Source: Candidatus Rokuibacteriota bacterium (lineage in GTDB: Bacteria; Methylomirabilota; Methylomirabilia; Rokubacteriales; CSP1-6). From it: a stretch of DNA of 63,087 nt. Positions 41,887-50,490 of the stretch are shown piece by piece (position 1 is the stretch's first letter; every line of letters starts with the position of its first letter). Under the pieces are notes generated by a model. The model saw only the letters and a list, made by a program, of their open reading frames with translations, did not search any database and was not told the DNA's origin. The position numbers were made by a program, and so were the translations under genes. The stretch covers positions 1 through 63,087 of the forward strand of contig QHRX01000013.1 in the NCBI GenBank assembly GCA_003221455.1, in the 5' to 3' direction.

Positions 41887-43038
41887 ATGCGTTTGTGGCC
41901 CGTGCGTCGGCGATGGTCCGGTCTCGCCACGCTGCCGACCGACGATCTGCTCATCACGGAGGATCTCCTCCGGCGGAACGTCGAGGATGTGATGACGGTG
42001 CGTGATCGCCAGATCCAGGGCCGCGCGATTGTCTTCCGCGGCGACCTGCAGGTCGCGCCCGCGCGCGCCGTCGCCCTGATGCTCGCGCGCTTCAAGCCGC
42101 TCGGGTACACGCCGTTCCTGCGAGGCCACGACGGCCAGATCTCGGTGCAGGCGGTGCCGCTCGCAGACGTGACGGGGCCCGCCCGCATCCGGGTCAACGT
42201 CCTGCTGTTCCTCCTGACATGCCTGTCGACGCTCGTCGCCGGCGCGCTCTTCTTCGGCACGGAGACGCTGGCGCGCTCGATCGCGTATCCGGGCCTGGCG
42301 TGGCTCCTGAGCGGGGTTCCCTTCGCCGGCAGTCTGCTCCTGATCCTTGGCACCCACGAGTTTGGCCACTACTTCGCGGCGCGCTACCACCGCACGGCGG
42401 TGAGCCTGCCCTACTTCATCCCGGCGCCGCCGCCCTTGTTCTTTCTCGGGACCCTCGGTGCGGTGATCCGCATGCGGTCGCCCACCTCGAACCGGAACTC
42501 GCTCTTCGACATCGCGGCCGCGGGACCGATCGCCGGGCTCGTGGTCGCGATTCCGGCCATCCTCCTGGGCCTCGGCTGGTCGACGGTGGGCCCCGTGCCC
42601 CCGGGCACGGGGGTCACCTTCGGCGACTCGCTGATGATGCGGCTGCTGGTCTACGCGCGGTTCGGGCCGCTCCCCGAGGGCTCGGACGTGTTCATCCATC
42701 CCGTCGCGGTCGCGGGCTGGGTCGGCCTCCTCGTGACGGCGCTGAATCTCTTTCCGGTCGGGCAGCTCGACGGTGGGCGGATCGCGTATGCCCTCTTCGC
42801 GGGGCGGCACGCGCTGATCGGCAAGGCCACCTTTGTCGGGCTGATCGCGCTCGGCGCGATCACCCGCTCGCTGAACTGGTTCGTGTGGGCGGCGGTCCTC
42901 TTTCTCCTGATCGGGTTCGACCACAGCCCACCGCTCGATGACGTGACGCCGCTGTCGCCGGGTCGCCGGGCCCTGGGTGCGCTCTGCCTGGCCCTGCTCG
43001 TGCTCCTCATCCCGCCGGTCCCGATCCGCGTCAACTGA
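41887..43038 (+). CDS. Site-2 protease family membrane metalloprotease (M50)
   Basis: 383 residues. A soluble N-terminal domain of about 95 residues is followed by six or more transmembrane segments. The zinc site is GTHEFGHYFAARYH (HExxH), and the second conserved motif is NLFPVGQLDGGRIAYAL (LDG). It matches the EGY1/S2P-like group found in bacteria and plastids. The substrate is unknown. It starts 9 bases after the RNase III-like stop. Confidence 0.93.
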   Translation: MRLWPVRRRWSGLATLPTDDLLITEDLLRRNVEDVMTVRDRQIQGRAIVFRGDLQVAPARAVALMLARFKPLGYTPFLRGHDGQISVQAVPLADVTGPARIRVNVLLFLLTCLSTLVAGALFFGTETLARSIAYPGLAWLLSGVPFAGSLLLILGTHEFGHYFAARYHRTAVSLPYFIPAPPPLFFLGTLGAVIRMRSPTSNRNSLFDIAAAGPIAGLVVAIPAILLGLGWSTVGPVPPGTGVTFGDSLMMRLLVYARFGPLPEGSDVFIHPVAVAGWVGLLVTALNLFPVGQLDGGRIAYALFAGRHALIGKATFVGLIALGAITRSLNWFVWAAVLFLLIGFDHSPPLDDVTPLSPGRRALGALCLALLVLLIPPVPIRVN

Positions 43039-43078
43039 CCCGTCGGCCCCTGGCCTCGCCCCGGGGCCCGCCGGGAAA

Positions 43079-43107
43079 TGACACGCGGTGGGCGTCTGCG
43101 CTACCAT
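43079..43107 (+). promoter_or_regulatory. Candidate promoter of the ABC permease gene
   Basis: TGACAC (43079-43084), 17-base spacer, TACCAT (43102-43107). The expected start near 43115 argues for translation start at GTG 43151 or 43160 rather than the upstream in-frame GTG at 43088. Confidence 0.4.
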
Positions 43108-43150
43108 CCGCGCATGCGCCGCGGCCCTCGCGTCCCACTCCGCCGCGCCG

Positions 43151-44779
43151 GTGGCTACGGTGCGCGCTGACGCCGCGCGCGCCCTCGGCGTTTTCGCGGA
43201 CCGACGCACGGCGCCGGCGGTCGTCGGCGGGGCCGCCGCCGCGCTCCTTGCCCTCTTCGTCGCCTGGCCGCTCCTCCTCGTGCTGGTGCGGGGCGCTACG
43301 CGCTCGGCCGAGCTCGCCGGCGGGGCCTGGCTCGCGGTCCTCGCGCGGAGCCTCGCCGTTGCCGCGGTGTCCACGGCGGTGGCGGTCGCGCTCGGCAGCG
43401 GGCTCGCGTACGCCGTGACCCGCGCCGACGTCCCCGGCAAGAGGCTGGTGGCGATCGCCTGCCGCCTGCCGGCCGTCCTGCCGCCGTTCTTCGCGGCGCT
43501 CGCGCTCCTCCTCCTGTTCGGCGACGGGGGCCTCGTCGTCCGCGTCTTGGGCCGGCGCGCGGCCATCGCGGGCTTCGCCGGCATCGTGGTCGCCCAGACC
43601 GTGGCCTTCCTCCCGGACGCCTTCCTCGTCATGGTCCAGACCCTCCGGCGCACCGACGACGCCCTCGAGGAGGCGGCCTTGAATCTCGGCGCGGGCGCGC
43701 TCGCGACGGCGCGCGGGGTCACGCTCGCGCTCGCGCGGCCCGGGCTCGCGTGGGCGGCGCTCTCGGTCTTCGTCCTGTGCCTGTCGGACTTCGGCAACCC
43801 GTTCCTGATCGGCGGCGGCTTCGGCGTCCTCACGACCGAGATCTACGCGCGGGCCGCCGGCGCCCACGACCTGGGCGGTGCCGCCGCGCTGAGCGTGTCG
43901 CTGATCGTGCCGTGCCTGCTGGCGCACGCGCTCACCACCGGCTGGCTCGGCGCCCCCCCGCGACCGTCCCGGTGGACGATCCACCTCGGGGCGGGCCGGC
44001 GCCTGTCCTCGCGCGCGCGCGGCCTCGTCCTGGTCGCGGCGGCCGGGAGCGCCCTCGCGCTCCTCTGCCTCTACGGCGGGATCGCCCTCGCGTCGATCGT
44101 CAGGCTGTCGGGAACCCGCCCGGGACTGTCGCTCGTGCACTATCGCGAGCTCGGGACGGCGGCCGGGACGTCGCCGATCGTCGCCAGCCTCGCGCTCGCT
44201 CTCCTCGCGGCAGGCGTCGGCAGCGTGCTGGCGACGGCGATCGGCCGGCTCGCCACCCGGCCCCGTGCGGTGGGCGCGACGCTGATCGAGCGGTGCGCGC
44301 GGCTCCCCGCGGCGCTGCCAGGCACCGTGCTCGGGGTCGGCTACCTGCTTGCTTTCGCGGGCGCGGCCGGGCCGCCCGCCGGTACGATCTGGATCCTGGT
44401 CGCGAGCATCGTGTTCGGCAAGCTGCCACGGGCCGTGTCGACCGCGGTGGAATTCGAGCAGAGTCTTCCGCCGGCGCTCGAGGAGGTCGCCCGAAGTCTC
44501 GGCGCCGGACCGGCCCGCACCTTCGCGCGCGTGACGCTGCCGTGCCTGATCCCCGCCGGGGTGGCGACCTTCGTCGAGCTCTTCATCGACGGTGTCGCCA
44601 CCGTGAGCGCGCTCGTCTTGCTCGTTCCCGCGGGCTTCGCGCCGCTCTCGGTGGCAAGCCTCGGGCACGCGCGCCAGGGCGACCTCGGCCTCGCGTGCGC
44701 GCTCGGCACCGTCTTGGGAGCCCTCTCCCTCTGCGCCGTGGGGCTCTACCGCCGGGCGGTCGGCCGGTCGGGCGCGTGA
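43151..44779 (+). CDS. Fused two-domain ABC transporter permease (FbpB/ThiP-like)
   Basis: About 542 residues, roughly 12 transmembrane segments in two homologous halves. Each half has an EAA loop: EEAALNLGAGALATARGVTL and EEVARSLGAGPARTFARVTL. This layout is typical of Fe(III), thiamine or putrescine-type importers in which one polypeptide supplies both membrane domains. No binding protein or ATPase is nearby, so the substrate cannot be inferred. The start is uncertain: GTG 43151, GTG 43160, or the longer GTG 43088. Confidence 0.88.
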   Translation: MATVRADAARALGVFADRRTAPAVVGGAAAALLALFVAWPLLLVLVRGATRSAELAGGAWLAVLARSLAVAAVSTAVAVALGSGLAYAVTRADVPGKRLVAIACRLPAVLPPFFAALALLLLFGDGGLVVRVLGRRAAIAGFAGIVVAQTVAFLPDAFLVMVQTLRRTDDALEEAALNLGAGALATARGVTLALARPGLAWAALSVFVLCLSDFGNPFLIGGGFGVLTTEIYARAAGAHDLGGAAALSVSLIVPCLLAHALTTGWLGAPPRPSRWTIHLGAGRRLSSRARGLVLVAAAGSALALLCLYGGIALASIVRLSGTRPGLSLVHYRELGTAAGTSPIVASLALALLAAGVGSVLATAIGRLATRPRAVGATLIERCARLPAALPGTVLGVGYLLAFAGAAGPPAGTIWILVASIVFGKLPRAVSTAVEFEQSLPPALEEVARSLGAGPARTFARVTLPCLIPAGVATFVELFIDGVATVSALVLLVPAGFAPLSVASLGHARQGDLGLACALGTVLGALSLCAVGLYRRAVGRSGA

Positions 44780-44804
44780 GACGCCTTGGGCGGAGTCGAT
44801 TCCG

Positions 44805-44826
44805 CGTCCGCGCCGGGACGCGGACG
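44805..44826 (+). terminator. Hairpin downstream of the permease gene
   Basis: GTCCGCG (44806-44812) pairs with CGCGGAC (44819-44825), extended by one C-G pair, around a CCGGGA loop. No T-tract follows, so it may be a Rho-assisted terminator or pause. Confidence 0.3.
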
Positions 44827-44870
44827 GCGCGTGGGCCGGCGCTTCCGGCGGCCCTACCAGGAGGCCAGTC

Positions 44871-45608
44871 ATGTCCTTCACCGGCAAGACCGCGCTCGTC
44901 ACCGGGGCCGCCCGAGGCATCGGGTTCGCCATCGCCGCCCGGCTCGCGACGCATGGGGCCCGTGTCGCCATCGCCGACGTTGACGGCCCGGCTGCCGAGG
45001 CGGCGGCGGCGCGGATTGGCGCCGATGCCGTCGCGGTCGCGGCCGACGTGACGAAGACGGCCGACGTCGAGCGCATGGTGCGGGCGGTCGTCGACCGCTG
45101 GCACCGGCTCGACATCGTCGTCAACAACGCCGGCATCACCGGTCGCACCGTCCCGACCTGGGAGCTCAGCGACGACGACTGGCACCGCGTCATCGCCGGC
45201 GACCTCACGAGCGTGTTCCTCGTCTCGCGCGCGGCCGTGCGGGTGATGCTGGCCGCCGGCGGGGGCCGCATCATCAACATCGCCTCGATCGCGGGGAAGG
45301 AGGGGAACCCGACGCTGGTCCCGTACTCCGCGGCGAAGGCCGGGGTCATCGGGCTGACGAAGGCACTGGCCAAGGAGGTCGCGACGCGCGGCATCCTCGT
45401 GCACGCGGTGGCGCCGGCCGTCATCGGGACCGAGCTCCTGAAGCAGGTGTCGAAGGACACGGTCGACTACATGGTGGCCAAGATCCCGATGGGACGGGTG
45501 GGCACGCCCGAGGAAGTGGCGGCGCTGGTGGCCTGGCTCGCGTCCGACGAGTGCTCATTCACGACCGGCGCCGTCCACGACCTCTCCGGTGGCCGCGCGA
45601 CCTACTGA
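44871..45608 (+). CDS. SDR family NAD(P)-dependent oxidoreductase (FabG-like)
   Basis: 245 residues. VTGAARGIGFAIA (cofactor), VNNAGITG, IINIAS, catalytic YSAAKAG, and a C-terminal DLSGGRATY. It is FabG-like in sequence but lies away from the fab operon, so it more likely handles another hydroxy/keto substrate. AGGAGG lies upstream of the ATG. It stands alone between a hairpin and a promoter. Confidence 0.92.
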   Translation: MSFTGKTALVTGAARGIGFAIAARLATHGARVAIADVDGPAAEAAAARIGADAVAVAADVTKTADVERMVRAVVDRWHRLDIVVNNAGITGRTVPTWELSDDDWHRVIAGDLTSVFLVSRAAVRVMLAAGGGRIINIASIAGKEGNPTLVPYSAAKAGVIGLTKALAKEVATRGILVHAVAPAVIGTELLKQVSKDTVDYMVAKIPMGRVGTPEEVAALVAWLASDECSFTTGAVHDLSGGRATY

Positions 45609-45651
45609 CCCCCCCGGCCCGGGCGCGCGGTTTCGGGCGTTGGTGCCGGCG

Positions 45652-45681
45652 TTGACAGCTCTTGGGGGGCGCCGGTATCGT
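45652..45681 (+). promoter_or_regulatory. Candidate sigma-70 promoter for the 45690-47831 operon
   Basis: Perfect TTGACA (45652-45657), 18-base spacer, TATCGT (45676-45681). The start would be about 45688, two bases ahead of the ATG at 45690, giving a nearly leaderless mRNA. Confidence 0.6.
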
Positions 45682-45689
45682 AACGGAAT

Positions 45690-45926
45690 ATGGCGACAGA
45701 ACGGCACGTCGAGACGCTGATCAAGAAGCTCCTGCAGGCGATCGAGGTCTCGCTGGCGGCGGCGGAGGCGGCGCGCGAGGCGGTGCAGGAGATCCTGAGG
45801 CGCGGTGCCGAGACGGGCATCTTCTTCGCGGGGACGAAGAACGGGGCCGGCGACACCCCGATGGAGCTGACGGCACAGGATCGGGAATTCCTCCGGGCGG
45901 TGTCGATCCGTCCCGACGGCCGCTGA
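45690..45926 (+). CDS. Small helical protein of unknown function
   Basis: 78 residues. Residues 5-38 form a long amphipathic helix (VETLIKKLLQAIEVSLAAAE, then AAREAVQEILRRG), followed by a short loop and TAQDREFLRAVSI. No family is recognised. It is first in an operon whose next three genes each overlap by 1-4 bases, and directly follows a good promoter. Confidence 0.65.
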   Translation: MATERHVETLIKKLLQAIEVSLAAAEAAREAVQEILRRGAETGIFFAGTKNGAGDTPMELTAQDREFLRAVSIRPDGR

Positions 45927-46177
45927 TGCGCCTCCTGCAGCCCCTCTGCTGGGCGCTCCTCATCGCGCTCGCGCTCCGCTTCCTCCTGCGCTCCGTGCCG
46001 GTCTCCGGGCCCCGCCGCCGGGGCGCGCCGGACGTGCTCGTGAAGGACCCCGTCTGCCAGGCGTACGTCCTGCGCTCGCGCGCCCTGACGCGGACCGAGG
46101 ACGGCGTGCTGCGCCATTTCTGCAGCCCGGAGTGCGCCCGGCAGTTCGCGCACGGCGGTTCCGGGTCGCGCGGGTGA
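45926..46177 (+). CDS. Membrane-anchored small protein with TRASH/YHS-like metal-binding motif
   Basis: 83 residues. An N-terminal hydrophobic anchor (LLQPLCWALLIALALRFLL) is followed by VKDPVCQAYV ... RHFCSPECARQF. This DPVCxxYV plus FCSxECxxxF arrangement is typical of the PP0621/TRASH or YHS-like small proteins that bind metal through three or four cysteines. Its ATG overlaps the previous stop. A role in metal sensing or delivery is inferred, not shown. Confidence 0.75.
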   Translation: MRLLQPLCWALLIALALRFLLRSVPVSGPRRRGAPDVLVKDPVCQAYVLRSRALTRTEDGVLRHFCSPECARQFAHGGSGSRG

Positions 46178-47013
46178 GGGTCGCCCACACCGGCGCTGCA
46201 ACCCCGCTCGCATCGCTCGAGGACGACGTCGCGACCGCCGCGCGAATCGGCGCCGACGGCCTGGAGATCTGGGCGCCGAAGCTTGGGCCCGCGCTCGAGC
46301 GCGGCGGCCCCGCGGCCCTCGCCGCGCTGCTCCGCCGGCATCGCGTGGCCGTCGTGTCGCTGGCGCCGGTGCCCGACGTGCTCTTTCGCGATCCCGGCGG
46401 CCTCGAGGAGACTGCCGAGCGGGTCCACCGCCTGTCCGAGCTGGCGCGCGCTCTCGGGGCGACGTGGATCGTCCTCACCCCCGGCGAGCGGCCCGACGGC
46501 GCCGACGAGCGCGACGTGCAGCACGAAGCGCGCGCCACCCTCTCCCGCCTGGCCCAGATCTCCGAGCGGTATGACGTCGGCCTCGCGCTGACCCCCGATA
46601 GCCGCCCACGCGCGGCGGTGCGGACCCTCGCCGCGGCGGCCGCGCTCCTCGAGCTGGCGCGCCGTCCCGCGCTCGCGCTCGCACCCGACACCTTCCACCT
46701 CTACGCGGCGGGCTCGTCGCCGGACGAGCTCAAGGCGTGCCGACCACGTCAGCTGGCGCTCCTCCGGCTCGCCGACGCACCCGCCGACGTCGAGCCAGGG
46801 TCGCTCCGCGACGCGCACCGCCTGCCGCCGGGCGAGGGGGTGGTGCCGATCGACCGGGTGCTGGCGCTCGTGCGCGAGCTCGGCGCGGAGCCGCCGGCGG
46901 TCGTCCCGGTCGCGCCGCGCGAGCACGGCGACCCGAGCGAATGGGCGAGGCGGTTGCGCGACCAGGCGCAGGCCCTCGCGCGGGGTGCACCGCCGGTCCG
47001 GCCGCGCCGATGA
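46174..47013 (+). CDS. Sugar phosphate isomerase/epimerase family protein (xylose isomerase-like TIM barrel)
   Basis: 279 residues from GTG 46174 overlapping the previous stop. The barrel pattern shows ARIGADGLEIWAPKLG (first metal-site strand), LARALGATWIVLTPGE, and ALAPDTFHLYAAG with its Asp/His pair, followed by LLRLADAP. These match AP endonuclease family 2 isomerases. The substrate is unknown. Some expected metal ligands are weak, so activity is uncertain. Confidence 0.75.
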   Translation: MRVAHTGAATPLASLEDDVATAARIGADGLEIWAPKLGPALERGGPAALAALLRRHRVAVVSLAPVPDVLFRDPGGLEETAERVHRLSELARALGATWIVLTPGERPDGADERDVQHEARATLSRLAQISERYDVGLALTPDSRPRAAVRTLAAAAALLELARRPALALAPDTFHLYAAGSSPDELKACRPRQLALLRLADAPADVEPGSLRDAHRLPPGEGVVPIDRVLALVRELGAEPPAVVPVAPREHGDPSEWARRLRDQAQALARGAPPVRPRR

Positions 47014-47831
47014 AGTACGACCTCCTCGTCCTCGACCTGGACGGGACGATCCTCGATGGGACGTCCCGCCTCGATCCCGCCCTCGCCGCCTCCGTGCGCG
47101 GCGCCGTCGGAGGCGGGCTCGGCGTGACCTTGGCGACGGGCCGGATGCCGGCGGGGGCCCGGCCGTACTGGCAAGAGCTCGGAATCCGCGCGCCGGTCAT
47201 CCTCTACAACGGTGGGCTCATCCGCGACCCGGCGACCGGCGCTGACCTCTTCCGCGACGAGCTGCCGGCCGGCCTCGCCTGGACCGCGTTTCCCGCGTTC
47301 GCGAACGCTCCCATCCACCCGCTCTTCTTCCGCGGCGACGCGCTCTACTGTCTCCACCGGACAGTCCCGATCGCCGCCTATTGCGAGGAGCAGGGACTGG
47401 CGGTCGAAGAGATCGGCGAGCCCGAGCCGTTCCTGTCGGGCACGGAGCTGAGCAAGTGCCTGTTCATGGGTCACCCCGACGTTCTGCCGATCGTCCGCGA
47501 GGACGTGCTCGCCCGCGTGGCCCCTGCCGCGCGCCTGGTCCTGAGTCGCCCCGACTATCTGGAACTGGTCCCCGCGAGCGCCTCCAAGGGACGGGCGCTC
47601 GAGTGGCTCGCCGGCCGCCTCGAGGTCCCCGTCGAGCGCATGATCGCGGTAGGCGATCAGGAAAACGACGTCGAGATGATCCGGGTCGCCGGCGTCGGGG
47701 TCGCGATGGCGCACGCGCCCGCGGGCGTCCGCGCCGCCGCCGCCCGCGTCGCGCCGCCGCCGGAGGCGGGGGGACTTCTGGCGCTTCTCGCGGAGTTGCT
47801 CCCCGAGCACTTCGGCCGTACCAGAACGTAA
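47010..47831 (+). CDS. HAD superfamily hydrolase, Cof-like (IIB)
   Basis: 273 residues. Motif I is VLDLDGTILDG, motif II LATGRMPAGARPYW, motif III Lys in ASASKGRALEWLA, and motif IV GDQENDVEMI. The large cap insertion between motifs II and III is of Cof/YbiV type. It probably dephosphorylates a sugar phosphate in the cytoplasm, which would fit with the isomerase whose stop it overlaps. Confidence 0.9.
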   Translation: MKYDLLVLDLDGTILDGTSRLDPALAASVRGAVGGGLGVTLATGRMPAGARPYWQELGIRAPVILYNGGLIRDPATGADLFRDELPAGLAWTAFPAFANAPIHPLFFRGDALYCLHRTVPIAAYCEEQGLAVEEIGEPEPFLSGTELSKCLFMGHPDVLPIVREDVLARVAPAARLVLSRPDYLELVPASASKGRALEWLAGRLEVPVERMIAVGDQENDVEMIRVAGVGVAMAHAPAGVRAAAARVAPPPEAGGLLALLAELLPEHFGRTRT

Positions 47832-47900
47832 CGCTGCCGGGCGGGGCGGACGAGTGAATCGAGATCGACGAAGGGACGGCGCCTTGGCCGTGGCCGCCGA

Positions 47901-48773
47901 ATGACCCCGCGACCTCGTCCGCCGCGTCCCGGAGGGCTCTCGCGAGAGCCCGACGCGCATGCCCCGGTGGATCCCTACCGCGCCATCGACGCCCAGCCCG
48001 ATCCGGCGGAGTTCGTCGAGCGGCTCGAGGAGCGCGGCGAGACGCCGAGCCACGCGCGCCTCCGCCGCCGCTTCCTCCGGTTCGCGGGCGTGCGCGGGGG
48101 AGCCAGCGTGCTTGAGGTCGGGAGCGGGTCGGGTGTCGTCGCCCGCGACCTCGCCCGGATGGTCGGACCGCGCGGTCAGGTCGTCGGTGTCGACCCGAGC
48201 CGGACGTGCGTGGCCGCCGCGCGCCGCCTCGCGCATGTCCACGGCCTCGACGGGCGCGTCGCCTTCCGGGTTGCCGACGGCCGCGGGCTCCCCTTCCGGA
48301 CCGGTCGGTTCGACGTCACGCTCGCCGTGACGGTCCTCCTCCACGTGGATGAGCCGGCGGGGGTGCTCCGCGAGATGGTCCGTGTGACCCGGCACGGCGG
48401 CATCGTGGGCGCGCAGGACCAGGACTTTGGGACGCTCGCGCTGGAGCATCCGGACCGTGAGCTCACCGCCCGCATCCTCGACGGTGTCGTCGAGCATCTG
48501 TACCCCGAGCCGCTGAGCGGCCGCCGGCTCCCGGGCCTGCTCCGCGCGGCCGGGCTCCGCCGCGTCCGGCTCATGGCCGACGTGTTCCAGGACACGGCGC
48601 TCACGCCGTATACGCAGCGATTCCTCGAGCATCGGGCGGAGAACGCCGTGAAGCTCGGCATCGTCGAGACCGCCGTGGCGCAGCGATGGCTCGACGCGAT
48701 CACCGACGGCGCGCGCGCGGGCCGCTTCGTGATGACGCTCAACTTCTACGGCGCCACGGGCGTTCGGCCGTGA
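47901..48773 (+). CDS. Class I SAM-dependent methyltransferase
   Basis: 290 residues. Motif I is VLEVGSGSGVVARDLA, the acidic ribose-binding residue is in VVGVDPSRTCV, motif II region is RVADGRGLPFRTGRFDVTLA, and post-III REMVRVTRHGGIV. It is of ubiE/type 11 type. The ATG is 69 bases after the HAD gene. Its stop overlaps the next gene by 4 bases, so it starts the operon that ends in the AhpD-like selenoprotein. The substrate is not known. Confidence 0.88.
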   Translation: MTPRPRPPRPGGLSREPDAHAPVDPYRAIDAQPDPAEFVERLEERGETPSHARLRRRFLRFAGVRGGASVLEVGSGSGVVARDLARMVGPRGQVVGVDPSRTCVAAARRLAHVHGLDGRVAFRVADGRGLPFRTGRFDVTLAVTVLLHVDEPAGVLREMVRVTRHGGIVGAQDQDFGTLALEHPDRELTARILDGVVEHLYPEPLSGRRLPGLLRAAGLRRVRLMADVFQDTALTPYTQRFLEHRAENAVKLGIVETAVAQRWLDAITDGARAGRFVMTLNFYGATGVRP

Positions 48774-49696
48774 GGCGCTCGCTCGGCGCCGGCTTCGCCC
48801 TGGCGGCGCTGGTGGCGGTCGTCGCCGTCCCGCCAGCGCCGCGGGACGCGGCGGCGGCGCCCTCCTTCGACGCCGGTGCCGCCTGGCGCGACGTGGTGCG
48901 GCTCGTGGAGCTCGGGCCGCGGCCGGCGGGCTCCGCCGCGCTCGCGCGAGCTCGGCAGTACATCGTCGGGGAGCTCACGCGCGCCGGCCTCCAGGTCCGC
49001 CTCGCGTCCTTCGAGGCCCGGACCCCCGACGGCCCGATCGCGATGGCCAACGTCATCGCGGTCCTCCCGGGACGGCGCCGCGATGTGATCATGCTCGGCG
49101 GCCACTACGACACCAAGCTCTTCACGGACTTCCGGTTCGTCGGGGCCAACGACGGCGGGTCGAGCGCGGGACTGCTCCTGGAGCTCGCCCGCCGGCTCGC
49201 CGGTCGGCGGCACGAGTTCACCTACTGGGTCGTCTTCTTCGACGGCGAGGAGGCGCGGCGCGATTGGAGCGCCACCGACGGGATCTACGGATCGCGGCAG
49301 CTCGCGGCCGAGCTCCGGCGGTCAGGGGAAATCCGCCGGCTGCGGAGCGTCATCGTCGTCGACATGATCGGCGACGCGAATCTCGACATCCGGCGGGAGT
49401 CCTACTCGACTCCGTGGCTCACCGACCTCGTGTGGGCGAGTGCCCGCCGGCTCGGGTACGGCGCCTACTTCCGGTCCGACGCGATCGCCGTCGAGGACGA
49501 TCACGCGCCCTTCCTGCGCGCGCGGGTCCCGGCAGTGGACGTCATCGACATCGACTATCCGCCCTGGCACACGGCGGGCGATACGCTCGAACAGATCTCG
49601 CCGAAGAGCCTCGGAATCGTCGGCGAGGTGATCCTGGACACGTTGCCCGCGCTCGAGACGGTGCTCTCGCGCGGCCGTGTGGGAGGTCCGGAATGA
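48770..49696 (+). CDS. M28 family zinc peptidase, possibly glutaminyl-cyclase-like, exported
   Basis: 308 residues from GTG 48770. A signal peptide covers about residues 1-29 (ending AAAAPSF). Metal ligands are in MLGGHYDTK (His, first Asp position), GANDGGSSAG (bridging Asp) and FFDGEEARRDWS (Glu pair), followed by VVDMIGDANLDI and DIDYPPWHTAGDT (last His). The DGEEA..DW form and overall length are closer to glutaminyl-peptide cyclotransferases than to broad aminopeptidases, but either is possible. Confidence 0.88.
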   Translation: MRRSLGAGFALAALVAVVAVPPAPRDAAAAPSFDAGAAWRDVVRLVELGPRPAGSAALARARQYIVGELTRAGLQVRLASFEARTPDGPIAMANVIAVLPGRRRDVIMLGGHYDTKLFTDFRFVGANDGGSSAGLLLELARRLAGRRHEFTYWVVFFDGEEARRDWSATDGIYGSRQLAAELRRSGEIRRLRSVIVVDMIGDANLDIRRESYSTPWLTDLVWASARRLGYGAYFRSDAIAVEDDHAPFLRARVPAVDVIDIDYPPWHTAGDTLEQISPKSLGIVGEVILDTLPALETVLSRGRVGGPE

Positions 49697-50484
49697 CCGA
49701 GCTCATCAACAATCGCGTCAAGCGCGATCTCAAGGCCGGCCGGCAGACGGTCGGCGGGTGGCTCCACCTCTGCAGTTCGATCTCGGCCGAGATCATGGGC
49801 GACGCCGGGTTCGACTGGCTGCTCATCGACATGGAGCACGGGCCCGGGGACTACCAAACGCTGCTCGTCCAGCTCCAGGCGCTGTCGGCGAGTCGCACCA
49901 CGCCGGTCGTGCGGGTGCAGTGGAACGACCCCGCCGTGATCAAGCGCGTGCTCGACCTCGGGGCCGAGGGCGTGATGATCCCGCTGGTCGGAAACCGCCG
50001 CGAGTGCGAGGCGGCCGTGCGGGCGTGCACGTACCCGCCGGAGGGGACGCGTGGCGTGGCGGGCTCCCACCGCGCCGCCGGGTTCGGGCGCTTCGCCGCC
50101 GACTATTGGGCGCGCGCCAACGCCGAGATTCTCGTGATCGTCCAGATCGAGACCCCGGAGGCCGTGAAGGCGATCGACGACATCGTGACGGTGCCGGGAG
50201 TGGACGTCGCGTTCATCGGCCCCGCGGACCTGTCCGCCGCGCTCGGCCACCTCGGCGACGCCAAGCACCCGGACGTGCAGGCGGCGATCGCGCGCGTGGA
50301 GGCGGCGGCCAAGCGCGCCGGCGTCGCCCTCGGCACGATCAGCCGGAGTGCGGAGGAGGCAACCACGCTCTACGGCCGGGGCTATCAGATGGTGACGCTC
50401 TGTTCGGACGCGAGCCTCGTCGCGCAGGGTGCGGCGGCGGCGGTCCGCGGTGTCCGCGCCCAGGTCGGCGCGGCGCGGGGCTAG
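49693..50484 (+). CDS. HpcH/HpaI family aldolase (class II, pyruvate-forming)
   Basis: 263 residues. FDWLLIDMEHGPGDYQ, metal ligands in VQIETPEAVKAIDDI (Glu) and AFIGPADLSAALGHLG (Asp), and GTRGVAGSHRAAGFGRF. These match 2-keto-3-deoxy acid / 4-hydroxy-2-oxo acid aldolases. It would cleave a 2-oxo-4-hydroxy acid to pyruvate plus an aldehyde. ATG overlaps the M28 gene stop, and the AhpD-like selenoprotein follows after 6 bases. Confidence 0.93.
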   Translation: MTELINNRVKRDLKAGRQTVGGWLHLCSSISAEIMGDAGFDWLLIDMEHGPGDYQTLLVQLQALSASRTTPVVRVQWNDPAVIKRVLDLGAEGVMIPLVGNRRECEAAVRACTYPPEGTRGVAGSHRAAGFGRFAADYWARANAEILVIVQIETPEAVKAIDDIVTVPGVDVAFIGPADLSAALGHLGDAKHPDVQAAIARVEAAAKRAGVALGTISRSAEEATTLYGRGYQMVTLCSDASLVAQGAAAAVRGVRAQVGAARG

Positions 50485-50490
50485 GCGGCC

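Noticed and set aside
43031-45460. 809-codon open frame on the minus strand
   Set aside because: Antisense of the ABC permease and SDR genes, low-complexity Arg/Gly/Glu sequence with no domain.
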